Positions 6,231 to 12,857 of a DNA stretch of 21,675 nucleotides are shown here, piece by piece. Each line of letters opens with the position of its first letter. Position 1 is the first letter of the stretch. The notes under the pieces were generated by a model, which was not told the DNA's origin, searched no databases, and was given only the letters and a program-made list of their open reading frames with translations. This stretch comes from an uncultured Oscillibacter sp. (GTDB taxonomy: Bacteria; Bacillota; Clostridia; Oscillospirales; Oscillospiraceae), in assembly GCA_946183175.1 (NCBI GenBank), contig CAMHBH010000018.1, positions 1 to 21,675 on the forward strand, written 5' to 3'. Made by a program: the position numbers and the translations under genes.

Positions 6231-7361
6231 TCAAGTTTTCTGCAAAATGGTCGTCCATCCGCCGTGTTCCTTGGACATCGTGTCCTCGCAGACGTTCACC
6301 AGCAGAACGTCCAAATCCTCCGCCGACGAGAACGCCCCCGCATGGTTAAAGTAGCAGTACAAATGGTGAATCAAGTCCTCGCGCGTGGTGCGGTAGGTAA
6401 TCCAGAGGTCATGGTAGTTATGCAGGGCAATGTAGGCGTTCAGGCCCGTGACGGACGCGCCCAGCAGGGCGAGAATCACCTTGACGGCGGTGCTGTTGGC
6501 CCCGACCGAAAAGGCCGGAATCAGCGCGCCGAGCAGAATCGTGGCCCCCATGAGGCGGTAGTACATGGTCTGGTACTGCGCGCTCTTCGTACTGTACCAC
6601 GCCATTTGCGGGAGTACGCGGTCGAGCAGGTAATTCCGGGTCTCCTCGTCCTCAATCTGCATGATGCGTTTCCGGAGCGCGGCGTCCCTGGAACTGCCCG
6701 CCGTCTTGGCCTCGTCGGCCTGTTCCTCCTGTACCCGGAAGGCGTCCTTGAACTTGTCGAACGCCTTGAATTGTATTTTTGCCTTGGGTTCCTTGTCGGG
6801 CTGTGTCTCGTATGGTCTGGTATCGGACTCGGCAGGCTGGCTGCGGTGGTAGCCCAGCGTGATTTCCTTCATTTCCATAGTGTGTGTCTCCATCTCTGTG
6901 ACTTCCGGCCCCGTGTCGTCGGGGAAGTCGTCCTCGTCGTCGCCGTACTCCTCCGCGGGTTCCGCGTCGGGGGTTGCGGGACTGTCGTCGCCGGACACCG
7001 GGGTTTCGTCGCTGTCGGCTTCCGTGGCGTCCGCCTCTACGCTGTCGGCGTCGGCTTCCGTGGTGTCGCTGTCGGCGTCGGCTTCTGTAGTGCCGGGGGT
7101 GTCGCCGTCGGCGCTGGAAGGAGAGGCTTCCGTGTCGTCGCTGTCGGAATCGGGCGTTGCGCTGTCGGACGCCGGGGTTTCCGTCTCGGGACTTTCCGTT
7201 TCCGGCACGGGTGTTTCGGGATTCGCGGGGGCGTCGGCGGCCTTGGACGGTTTCGCCGTCTTCATGACGGGAATGTCCTCCTCTCCGGCTCTCTCAAAGG
7301 CCGCCTTTGCATTCTCGAACGCGCTCTTCTCCGGCTCCGGTTCGCGGTGCTTCTTTGCCAT
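6231..7361 (-). CDS. Acidic-repeat protein with C-terminal SLATT/DUF4231-like membrane domain
   Basis: The 376-residue protein has a soluble, disordered-looking first half and a membrane end. Residues about 40-160 are very rich in Asp, Glu, Ser, Thr, Pro and Ala, with 'TEADADS' repeated at about 92-108. Residues about 240-376 resemble DUF4231/SLATT: 'LPQMAWYSTKSAQYQ', two membrane helices (about 269-286 and 292-313), 'LHNYHDLWITYRTTREDL' and a closing 'KEHGGWTTI'. SLATT proteins are two-helix membrane proteins proposed to act as pores or effectors in nucleotide-based conflict systems; that is family knowledge, and no sensor or cyclase gene is visible here. I chose the ATG at 7361 because AAGGAGG ends nine bases upstream; the TTG at 7382 lies before that site. 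The +strand frame opposite (6264-7379) is a shadow of the repetitive GC-rich sequence. Confidence 0.75.
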   Translation of the reverse strand: MAKKHREPEPEKSAFENAKAAFERAGEEDIPVMKTAKPSKAADAPANPETPVPETESPETETPASDSATPDSDSDDTEASPSSADGDTPGTTEADADSDTTEADADSVEADATEADSDETPVSGDDSPATPDAEPAEEYGDDEDDFPDDTGPEVTEMETHTMEMKEITLGYHRSQPAESDTRPYETQPDKEPKAKIQFKAFDKFKDAFRVQEEQADEAKTAGSSRDAALRKRIMQIEDEETRNYLLDRVLPQMAWYSTKSAQYQTMYYRLMGATILLGALIPAFSVGANSTAVKVILALLGASVTGLNAYIALHNYHDLWITYRTTREDLIHHLYCYFNHAGAFSSAEDLDVLLVNVCEDTMSKEHGGWTTILQKT

Positions 7362-7438
7362 GCGCTCATGCCTCCTTAACAAGATTCCGGCTCTCCGGCG
7401 AAGCGTTCTGTCCCCGCGTCATTCGGTTTACGCTGTCC

Positions 7439-7468
7439 AGTATACACGATTCCCCGGAAGCAAATCAA
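7439..7468 (-). promoter_or_regulatory. Sigma-A promoter of the SLATT-domain gene
   Basis: Read on the minus strand, TTGATT (7468-7463) and TATACT (7444-7439) are 18 bp apart, about 78 bp before the start codon. This resembles the promoters of srlB and the LRR-deaminase gene, which have the same -10 hexamer. Confidence 0.65.
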
Positions 7469-7526
7469 CAAACAAAGGGCAACAAATTAACAACGAAAAG
7501 CGAAAAATGGTAACAATATAAAACAG

Positions 7527-8372
7527 TCAGGAATCGCTCTCGGGCGTGAGGGCCTCCCAGTACGGTACGGCCTGCGGTTCGGGCGCAAGCGTGGTAAAGC
7601 CCGCGCGGGCAAAGACAATTCCGGCGTCGGGGCCTTTGAGGAAGTCCAGGAACGCGGTCGCGGCCAGGGGGCGGGCGCTCGCGGAGAGTACCGCCGCCGA
7701 ATAGACGATTGCGCCGCACATGGAGGCGTCGGCGGTGTCGACGATGTCGAGGCCGTCGGCGTCGGTGTAGTAGACGAGGCCGCCGTCGGCCATGTCGTCG
7801 CGGATACGCGCGACGGTTTCGCGGGCGTCGGGGGCGTAGGTGACGCCCCGCGAAAGCGCGGTCTCGCCGAGGAAGTGGTAGGCGAACAGTTTGCGCGTAT
7901 ACGCGCCGAGGGGGTCGCCGGGGTTGGCCGCCGCGAAGAGCGCGCCGCCCTGTCGAATCAGGGAGGCCATGTGGGCGAAGTTGCGGATTCCGCGGGGGTT
8001 CCCGGCGGGAACCGCCAGTACCAGACGGTTTTCGAGGAAGTCGGCGCGGGTGTCGGGGAGGAGGCAGCCGGAGTTGCCGAGGGCGTCCATGATGTCCGCG
8101 GAGGCGGAGAGGAAGATATCGCATTGTTCGCCGTCGAGGACGCGCGCAAGGAGCGCGCCGGAGGGGCCGAATTGCGCGTTGAGGCGGATTTCGGGGTAGT
8201 CCTCGCGGTAGCGCGCGGCGGCGGCCCCGAAGGCGTCGGACAGGGAGGCGTCGACGAACACGGTCAGCCGGATGTCGCGGAGGTCGCGGAAGATGTCCGC
8301 GCGGTTCGCGCCGCCCCCGCCGCAGGCCGACAGCGACAGAAGCAGACAAAGTAACAGGGGCAATTTCTTCAT
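7527..8372 (-). CDS. modA: Molybdate ABC transporter substrate-binding lipoprotein (ModA-like), orphan
   Basis: The 281-residue protein is a class II periplasmic binding protein of the ModA type. It begins with a lipoprotein signal (hydrophobic residues 4-16, lipobox 'LSAC', Cys17). ModA features follow: 'FVDASLSDAF' and 'FGPSGALLARV' with the oxyanion-binding serines, 'CDIFLSASADIMDAL', 'NRLVLAVP' and 'ANPGDPLGAYTRKLF', and a C-terminal 'ATAFLDFLKGPDAG'. It would bind molybdate or tungstate outside the membrane. No ModB permease or ModC ATPase gene is adjacent, so it must work with a distant transporter or do something else. The start is ATG 8372; the GTG three codons upstream is less likely. 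No clear terminator follows before the next minus-strand promoter. Confidence 0.85.
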   Translation of the reverse strand: MKKLPLLLCLLLSLSACGGGGANRADIFRDLRDIRLTVFVDASLSDAFGAAAARYREDYPEIRLNAQFGPSGALLARVLDGEQCDIFLSASADIMDALGNSGCLLPDTRADFLENRLVLAVPAGNPRGIRNFAHMASLIRQGGALFAAANPGDPLGAYTRKLFAYHFLGETALSRGVTYAPDARETVARIRDDMADGGLVYYTDADGLDIVDTADASMCGAIVYSAAVLSASARPLAATAFLDFLKGPDAGIVFARAGFTTLAPEPQAVPYWEALTPESDS

Positions 8373-8385
8373 AGTTTCCACCGTT

Positions 8386-8400
8386 TTCCATTCTATGGAA
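8386..8400. other. Short palindrome in the modA leader
   Basis: TTCCAT and ATGGAA are separated by three bases, 14-28 bp before the modA start codon. It may form a small hairpin in the mRNA next to the ribosome site, or be an operator half-site pair. No function is shown. Confidence 0.35.
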
Positions 8401-8441
8401 GTCCCTCCCGGGGAATGACCGCTTTCAGGGTTGACGGGGCT

Positions 8442-8470
8442 ATTATACGCCGACTTGCGCCAAAATGCAA
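8442..8470 (-). promoter_or_regulatory. Sigma-A promoter of the modA-like gene
   Basis: On the minus strand TTGCAT (8470-8465) and TATAAT (8447-8442) are separated by 17 bp, about 70 bp before the start codon. It diverges from the kinase promoter at 8547. Confidence 0.8.
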
Positions 8471-8546
8471 GCCATTCCGCGCGTAAAGTCGCGCCGCGCG
8501 GGCGGGAGAAATTTCCAACGAAATCCGCCGCGCGCGGCTTGCTCCC

Positions 8547-8575
8547 TTGACATCCGTTTTTCCGCCGGATATAAT
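8547..8575 (+). promoter_or_regulatory. Consensus sigma-A promoter of the tyrosine kinase gene
   Basis: TTGACA (8547-8552) and TATAAT (8570-8575) are separated by exactly 17 bp, a perfect consensus. Transcription should start near 8582. This rules out translation from the upstream ATG at 8465 and supports the ATG at 8621. Confidence 0.88.
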
Positions 8576-8620
8576 GAACGCGTCATTCCGCGCGGACGCG
8601 CCAGAAAGGAACGTAAGCTC

Positions 8621-10243
8621 ATGAATCATACCTACGCCCTGCGGAATCTTGCCGCCGTACTGCTGGGCCGGCTCCGGTTTATCCTGATTTCTACTCTTCT
8701 GTTCGGTGTCGTGGCGCTGTGCGCCGCGCGGTTCTGGATGCCGTTCCACTACGAGGCCTCCGCGTCCATGTACGTCCGCAACAGCGGCGCGGCGGAATCC
8801 CGCCTGACGGGCAACGTCAACCTCAACGACCTGAACGCGTCGAAATCGCTGGTGAGTACCTACATCGCCGTGCTGACCAGTCAGACGGTCATGAACGAGG
8901 TCTCGCGGCAGTTGTGCGCCGCGCTCGACGAGGAGACCTTGTGGGCGGCGTTCCCGGGCGCGGGGCCGTCGAACCCGCCCAACGTGCTCAAGTGCGTGAA
9001 AATGACCTCCGTCAACTCCACGGAAGTCATGAAAATCACGGCGAACACGAAAAGCCCGGAAGTCTCGGCGCGAATCTGCAACATCCTGGTGGGAATCGCC
9101 CCGGAGGCGCTGATTCGCGTCGTAGGGGCGGGGTCGGTAGAAGTCATTGACGAGGCGGTGCCGGATTACACCCCGGTCTCGCCGAATATCCCGCTTGTTA
9201 CCCTGATTGGCCTTGTCGCGGGGCTGTTCGCGTCGATATTCCTTGTGCTGGCGCTCGACTACTTCGACGATTCCGTCCGGGACATCGAAAAACTCTCGAA
9301 AACCTTCTCCAAGCCCATTCTCGGCGAAATCCAGAGTACCGACGACCGCGAGAAGGAGCCGTTCCCGTCGCGGGTGCGGACGTTCTGGAGCGCGTTTGCG
9401 CCCGTGCGGCGCAAGCGCAAGGCCACGCGCCGTCCGCGCCGCGCCCGCCCCCGCCGGAAGCTCATCACGGACGAGAACATCCCCTTCAACATCGTGGAGG
9501 GCTACAAGTCCATCCGTACTAACATCGTCTTCGCGCTCGGCACCGCGCAGCGTAAAACGATTGTGATTTCGAGCGCCTCACCGCACGAGGGGAAGTCGAC
9601 GACGGCGGCGAATATCGCGCTGGCCTTCGCGCAGATTTCCGAACGCGTACTGCTCATCGACGCCGACATGAGAAAGCCCGTCATGCACCGGACGTTCGTT
9701 GTAGACAACAGTACGGGGCTGTCCACGCTCATTATCGCCATGTCGACGGCGGAGGATTCCATACGGCGGCACGTCATGGGGAATCTGGACTTGTTGCCGT
9801 CGGGGCCGCTCCCGCCGAACCCGTCGGAACTGCTCGCCTCGTCGCAGTTCGCCGACGTGCTCGACGCCCTCTCCAAGCGCTACGACTATATTATTATCGA
9901 CACGCCGCCGATGAACGTCGTCAGCGACGCCATGTCGATACGCGCCGTGGGCGGCGTCTTACTGGTCGTGCGCTACGGGCAGGTCAACTACGAGGACATT
10001 TCCGGGACGATGAAAAAGATGGAGCTGTCGGGGGCGAATATGCTCGGCTTCGTGGTCAACGACGTGGAGCGCCGCCCGCCCGGCTACGGGCGCTACGGCT
10101 ACTACGGCTACCGCTACGGTTACGGCTACGGCTACGGGCGCCGCCGCAGGCAGACCGCCACAGCCGTCGCCGCGACGCCGGAGAAACCCGTAGAGGACGA
10201 CGCGCCCGCGCCTCCCCCGCCACCCGATACGCCCGAACAGTAA
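8621..10243 (+). CDS. One-piece Wzz-type chain-length regulator and BY-kinase (tyrosine autokinase)
   Basis: The 540-residue protein combines the membrane activator and the kinase that are separate genes (CpsC/CpsD, CapA/CapB) in many Firmicutes. Residues 1-215 form the Wzz part, with helices at about 19-37 and 192-212 around an outside domain. Residues 263-280 are an arginine-rich linker. The kinase has Walker A 'SASPHEGKSTTAA' (318-330), Walker A' 'VLLIDADMRKP' (343-353) and Walker B 'YIIIDTPP' (423-430). Residues 488-506 form a Gly-Tyr tail with nine tyrosines, the expected autophosphorylation cluster, and the protein ends in a Pro-rich tail. Such kinases control capsule or exopolysaccharide export. 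The start is ATG 8621, preceded by AGAAAGGA. The next gene encodes the matching phosphatase, but no glycosyltransferase or polymerase gene is nearby. Confidence 0.92.
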   Translation: MNHTYALRNLAAVLLGRLRFILISTLLFGVVALCAARFWMPFHYEASASMYVRNSGAAESRLTGNVNLNDLNASKSLVSTYIAVLTSQTVMNEVSRQLCAALDEETLWAAFPGAGPSNPPNVLKCVKMTSVNSTEVMKITANTKSPEVSARICNILVGIAPEALIRVVGAGSVEVIDEAVPDYTPVSPNIPLVTLIGLVAGLFASIFLVLALDYFDDSVRDIEKLSKTFSKPILGEIQSTDDREKEPFPSRVRTFWSAFAPVRRKRKATRRPRRARPRRKLITDENIPFNIVEGYKSIRTNIVFALGTAQRKTIVISSASPHEGKSTTAANIALAFAQISERVLLIDADMRKPVMHRTFVVDNSTGLSTLIIAMSTAEDSIRRHVMGNLDLLPSGPLPPNPSELLASSQFADVLDALSKRYDYIIIDTPPMNVVSDAMSIRAVGGVLLVVRYGQVNYEDISGTMKKMELSGANMLGFVVNDVERRPPGYGRYGYYGYRYGYGYGYGRRRRQTATAVAATPEKPVEDDAPAPPPPPDTPEQ

Positions 10244-10260
10244 GGAAAGACAGGCCGCCT

Positions 10261-10941
10261 ATGACAGACTACCATTGCCACATACTCCCCCGCATGGACG
10301 ACGGCGCGAAAGACCTCGACATCTCCCTCGACATGATACGCATGATGATGGCGCAGGGCGTCGACCGGATTGTCGCCACGCCGCACTTTTACGCCCACCG
10401 CGAGAAGAGCGTCTACGACTGGTTACAGCGCCGTCAGGACGCCTTCGAGCAAATCGCCGACACCGGCTTGACGCTTCCCTATATCCACCTCGGCGCGGAA
10501 GTCGCGATAGAGCAGGGAATCAGCCGCCTCCCCGGCGTACACCTCCTCACGCTCGCGCGGACTTCCTATATCCTGCTTGAGTTGCCCTACGCGCCCTTCG
10601 CGCACTGGATGCTGGAAGAAATCTACGACCTCTCCCAGCGCTACGGCCTCACGCCCGTGCTGGCCCATATCCACCGCTACGCGAGTTTCTATACCCGCGC
10701 GCAAATGGCGGAAGTTCTGCAAACCGACGCCGTGTTCCAGATTAACAACGAGGCGTTCCGCACGTTCCGGGAGCGCCGCCTTGTGCGTTCCCTGATTGCA
10801 AAGGGCTGTCCGTATGTCTTCGGGAGCGACGCGCACAACCTCACGTCCCGCCGCCCCGATTGGGATTTCCTGAAAAAGAAAGTATCCCCGGACATCCTCC
10901 AACATCAAGAGAACCTTTTCGCCGACACAAACGCCTCCTGA
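10261..10941 (+). CDS. CpsB/CapC-type tyrosine-protein phosphatase (PHP domain)
   Basis: The 226-residue protein is a PHP-fold metal-dependent phosphatase of the CpsB/CapC/YwqE group, which removes phosphate from the tyrosine tail of BY-kinases. Metal-binding motifs are visible: 'DYHCHILPRMDDGAKD' at the N-terminus, 'ATPHFY', 'LGAEV', 'LAHIHRY' and 'FGSDAHN' near the end. The length fits the family (about 240-260, slightly short). It lies 17 bp after the kinase gene and is surely co-transcribed. The ribosome site is weak: AAGGAAAG is about 15 bp from the ATG. A terminator follows seven bases after the stop codon. Confidence 0.93.
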   Translation: MTDYHCHILPRMDDGAKDLDISLDMIRMMMAQGVDRIVATPHFYAHREKSVYDWLQRRQDAFEQIADTGLTLPYIHLGAEVAIEQGISRLPGVHLLTLARTSYILLELPYAPFAHWMLEEIYDLSQRYGLTPVLAHIHRYASFYTRAQMAEVLQTDAVFQINNEAFRTFRERRLVRSLIAKGCPYVFGSDAHNLTSRRPDWDFLKKKVSPDILQHQENLFADTNAS

Positions 10942-10947
10942 CAATAC

Positions 10948-10980
10948 AAACCGCCTCCCTGTTGTCCGGGAAGGCGGTTT
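10948..10980 (+). terminator. Terminator of the kinase-phosphatase operon
   Basis: AAACCGCCT (10948-10956) pairs with AGGCGGTTT (10972-10980), with CCC/GGG pairing inside. It starts seven bases after the phosphatase stop codon. The right half is the first unit of a tandem repeat. Confidence 0.75.
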
Positions 10981-11053
10981 CGTTATGCCCCTCCGCCGTC
11001 CGAGAAGGCGGTTTCGTTATGCCCCTCCGCCGTCCGGGAAGGCGGTTTCGCGG
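10964..11053. repeat. 34-bp tandem repeat of terminator halves, about 2.6 copies
   Basis: Two full 34-bp units (10964-10997 and 10998-11031, one mismatch) and a partial third (11032-11053) follow one another directly. Each contains GGCGGTTTCG and ends in CTCCGCC, so each CCGCC can pair with the next GGCGG to form a small hairpin. The block lies between two converging operons. It looks like a terminator copied by tandem duplication; there are no spacers, so it is not a CRISPR array. Confidence 0.85.
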
Positions 11054-11056
11054 TAA

Positions 11057-11086
11057 CGCCCTCCCCCGTGGCGACGGGGAAGGGCG
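11057..11086. terminator. Strong hairpin at the 3' end of iscU, probably bidirectional
   Basis: CGCCCT-C-CCCCGT and ACGGGG-A-AGGGCG form a 12-bp stem with one symmetrical C/A mismatch around a GGCG loop. It lies eight bases beyond the iscU stop codon on the minus strand, and is the last barrier for transcripts coming from the kinase side. U-tracts are weak on both strands. Confidence 0.65.
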
Positions 11087-11093
11087 GAATTTG

Positions 11094-11486
11094 TCATGTC
11101 GCGGGCTTTTTCTCGGGGTGCTTCGCGTAGTAGTCGGCGAGCGCCGATTGAATCGCCTCCTCCGCCAGTACCGAACAGTGCATTTTGTAGGCGGGCAGGC
11201 CGTCCAGCGCCTCCGCGACGGCCTTATTAGTCAGCTTCATCGCGTCCGCGACGGGCTTGCCCTTGATAAGCTCCGTCGCCATCGAACTCGACGCAATCGC
11301 GCTCCCACAGCCGAACGTCTCAAATTTTACGTCCGTGACGGTGTCGCCGTCGATTTTCAGGTACATCTTCATAATATCGCCGCACTTCGCGTTCCCGACT
11401 TCGCCCACGCCGTCGGCGTCCTCAATTACGCCGACGTTCCGGGGGTTCCGGAAATGCTCCATGACCTTTTCGCTGTACAGTGCCAT
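11094..11486 (-). CDS. iscU: Iron-sulfur cluster scaffold protein IscU/NifU-like
   Basis: The 130-residue protein is an IscU-type scaffold on which [2Fe-2S] or [4Fe-4S] clusters are built from sulfur delivered by the cysteine desulfurase. All three cluster cysteines and the aspartate are present: Cys35 and Asp37 in 'NAKCGD', Cys60 in 'TFGCGSAIASSS' and Cys104 in 'KMHCSVLAEEAI'. The N-terminal 'YSEKVMEHFRNPRNVG' is typical. I chose ATG 11486, eight bases after AAGGAG; the GTG at 11495 overlaps that site. It starts 12 bp after the iscS stop, forming the usual Clostridia iscS-iscU pair. No iscR is visible in the window. Confidence 0.95.
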   Translation of the reverse strand: MALYSEKVMEHFRNPRNVGVIEDADGVGEVGNAKCGDIMKMYLKIDGDTVTDVKFETFGCGSAIASSSMATELIKGKPVADAMKLTNKAVAEALDGLPAYKMHCSVLAEEAIQSALADYYAKHPEKKPAT

Positions 11487-11498
11487 ATCGCTCACTCC

Positions 11499-12686
11499 TT
11501 ACAGGATAAAGTTCGCCTTGCCGCTGACCAAATCGCGCCACACCGGGGAGAATCCGCGCAGATACTCCACGACTTCCCGGACGTTCCGGACAATATAGTC
11601 TACTTCCTCTTCGGTGGCGTCCTCGCCGAGCGTCAGGCGCAGGGAACCGTGGGCCACGTCGTGTACGCGCCCGATGGCAAGCAGTACGTGGCTGGGGTCG
11701 AGTGACCCGGACGTACACGCGCTCCCCGACGAGGCGCAGATTCCGCGGTCGTCGAGCAACAGTAACAGGGATTCCCCTTCGATTCCCTCAAAGCAGAAGT
11801 TGGCGTTGCCGGGGAGACGCTTCACGGCGTCGCCGTTGAGGGCCGAGTGCGGGATTTCGCGCAAACCCGTAATCAGGCGGTCGCGTAGTGTACGCATACG
11901 CTCCGCGTCCCCGTCCATACGCGCGGCGGATTCCTTCAGCGCCGCCGCCATGCCCATTATCGCCGGGACGTTCTCCGTACCGGCACGCTTCCCGCGCTCC
12001 TGTGCGCCGCCGTCAATCAGGTTGACAAGCGGGACTTTCTTCCGGGCGTAGAGGAACCCGACGCCCTTCGGGCCGTGGAACTTGTGCGCCGACGCCGAGA
12101 GCATGTCGATATGGTCGGCGTCCACGTCGATGGGGAGGTGTCCGACGGCCTGCACGGCGTCGGTGTGGAACGGCACGCCGCGCCGCGCGCATAGTTCGCC
12201 GAGTGCGCGGATGGGCTGTATTGTCCCGATTTCGTTGTTGGCGGTCATAACCGTGACGAGACAGGTTTCGTCACAGATTGCGGCGTCCAGCTCGTCCGGC
12301 CTGACAAGTCCGTTTTCGTGTACGTCGAGCAGTGTCACGCGGAAGCCTTCCTTTTCCAGTCGGTTGAGCGTGTGCAAGACCGCGTGATGTTCAAAGGCCG
12401 TCGAAATAATGTGCGTTTTCCCGGCCTTACGCCCCTTTTCGGCGGCGGAACGTATCGCCTGATTGTCGGCCTCGCTCCCGCCGGACGTGAACGTAATGTC
12501 GCGCGGGTCGGCGTGGATGACCGCCGCGACTTCCTCCCGGGCCTGTTCGATGGCCTCCCTGGCCCGCTGTCCGAGGGTGTACAGGCTCGAAGGGTTCCCG
12601 TACTCCTCCTCCAAATACGGAAGCATGGCCTCAATGGCCGCGCGGCTGGGTTTTGTAGTAGCCGCGTTGTCTGCGTAGATTCTCAT
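11499..12686 (-). CDS. iscS: Cysteine desulfurase (IscS/NifS)
   Basis: The 395-residue PLP enzyme takes sulfur from cysteine to make alanine and a protein persulfide, passed to IscU. Features are the N-terminal 'YADNAATTKPS', the PLP-contacting His in 'FEHHAVLHT' (about 100), 'HTDAVQAVGH', the PLP lysine Lys202 in 'SASAHKFHGPKG', 'RAGTENV', and the catalytic Cys324 in 'CASSGSACTSG'. The length is normal for the group I (IscS/NifS) family. The ATG at 12686 follows AGGAGG by 12 bases. It is first in the iscS-iscU operon, driven by a consensus promoter at 12743-12771 that diverges from the cobalamin operon. The enzyme probably supplies clusters or sulfur generally; a specific link to cobalamin is not shown. 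Confidence 0.95.
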   Translation of the reverse strand: MRIYADNAATTKPSRAAIEAMLPYLEEEYGNPSSLYTLGQRAREAIEQAREEVAAVIHADPRDITFTSGGSEADNQAIRSAAEKGRKAGKTHIISTAFEHHAVLHTLNRLEKEGFRVTLLDVHENGLVRPDELDAAICDETCLVTVMTANNEIGTIQPIRALGELCARRGVPFHTDAVQAVGHLPIDVDADHIDMLSASAHKFHGPKGVGFLYARKKVPLVNLIDGGAQERGKRAGTENVPAIMGMAAALKESAARMDGDAERMRTLRDRLITGLREIPHSALNGDAVKRLPGNANFCFEGIEGESLLLLLDDRGICASSGSACTSGSLDPSHVLLAIGRVHDVAHGSLRLTLGEDATEEEVDYIVRNVREVVEYLRGFSPVWRDLVSGKANFIL

Positions 12687-12742
12687 GCCCTGAAATCGCC
12701 TCCTGAACTGTGCGCTGGCTGAAACTTCCTATGTCGGCGTGT

Positions 12743-12771
12743 ATTATATGCCAATTTCCCTACTATGTCAA
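12743..12771 (-). promoter_or_regulatory. Consensus sigma-A promoter of iscS-iscU
   Basis: On the minus strand TTGACA (12771-12766) and TATAAT (12748-12743) are 17 bp apart, a perfect match to consensus, about 57 bp before the iscS start. Its -35 box is 21 bp from the -35 box of the diverging cobalamin promoter. Confidence 0.85.
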
Positions 12772-12792
12772 TATGTTTTTTCGGATTCTCTC

Positions 12793-12822
12793 TTGACAAA
12801 GCCGACTGTTTGCGTGTAGAGT
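12793..12822 (+). promoter_or_regulatory. Sigma-A promoter of the cobalamin/chelatase operon
   Basis: TTGACA (12793-12798) and TAGAGT (12817-12822) are 18 bp apart, with the start codon at 12858. The leader would be only about 30 nt, too short for a cobalamin riboswitch, so control is more likely by a protein binding between or over the divergent promoters. Confidence 0.65.
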
Positions 12823-12857
12823 ATCAAAATGAACGGATACGGAAAGGAGAATCAGCA

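Noticed and set aside
6264..7379. A 371-codon open frame on the plus strand opposite the SLATT-domain gene.
   Set aside because: It has a Val/Gly/Arg-rich, repetitive translation without recognisable domains or a ribosome site, and arises from the GC-rich repeats of the true minus-strand gene, which has a promoter, AGGAGG site and terminator.
8418..8432. A catabolite-control (cre) site in the modA leader.
   Set aside because: The minus-strand TGAAAGCGGTCA only partly fits the cre pattern; the right half-site is poor.
8465..8620. Longer N-terminus of the tyrosine kinase from the ATG at 8465.
   Set aside because: A perfect consensus promoter lies at 8547-8575, downstream of that ATG, and the extra residues resemble no Wzz N-terminus.
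10964..11053. CRISPR array.
   Set aside because: The 34-bp units are directly joined with no unique spacers, and each carries a terminator-like stem.
12765..12857. Longer N-terminus of the chelatase-receptor from 12765.
   Set aside because: It would start upstream of the promoter and would displace the lipoprotein signal; AAAGGAGA precedes the ATG at 12858.
12687..12857. Cobalamin riboswitch before the cbi operon.
   Set aside because: The leader after the predicted start site is about 30 nt, and I see no B12-box-like segment or long folded region.
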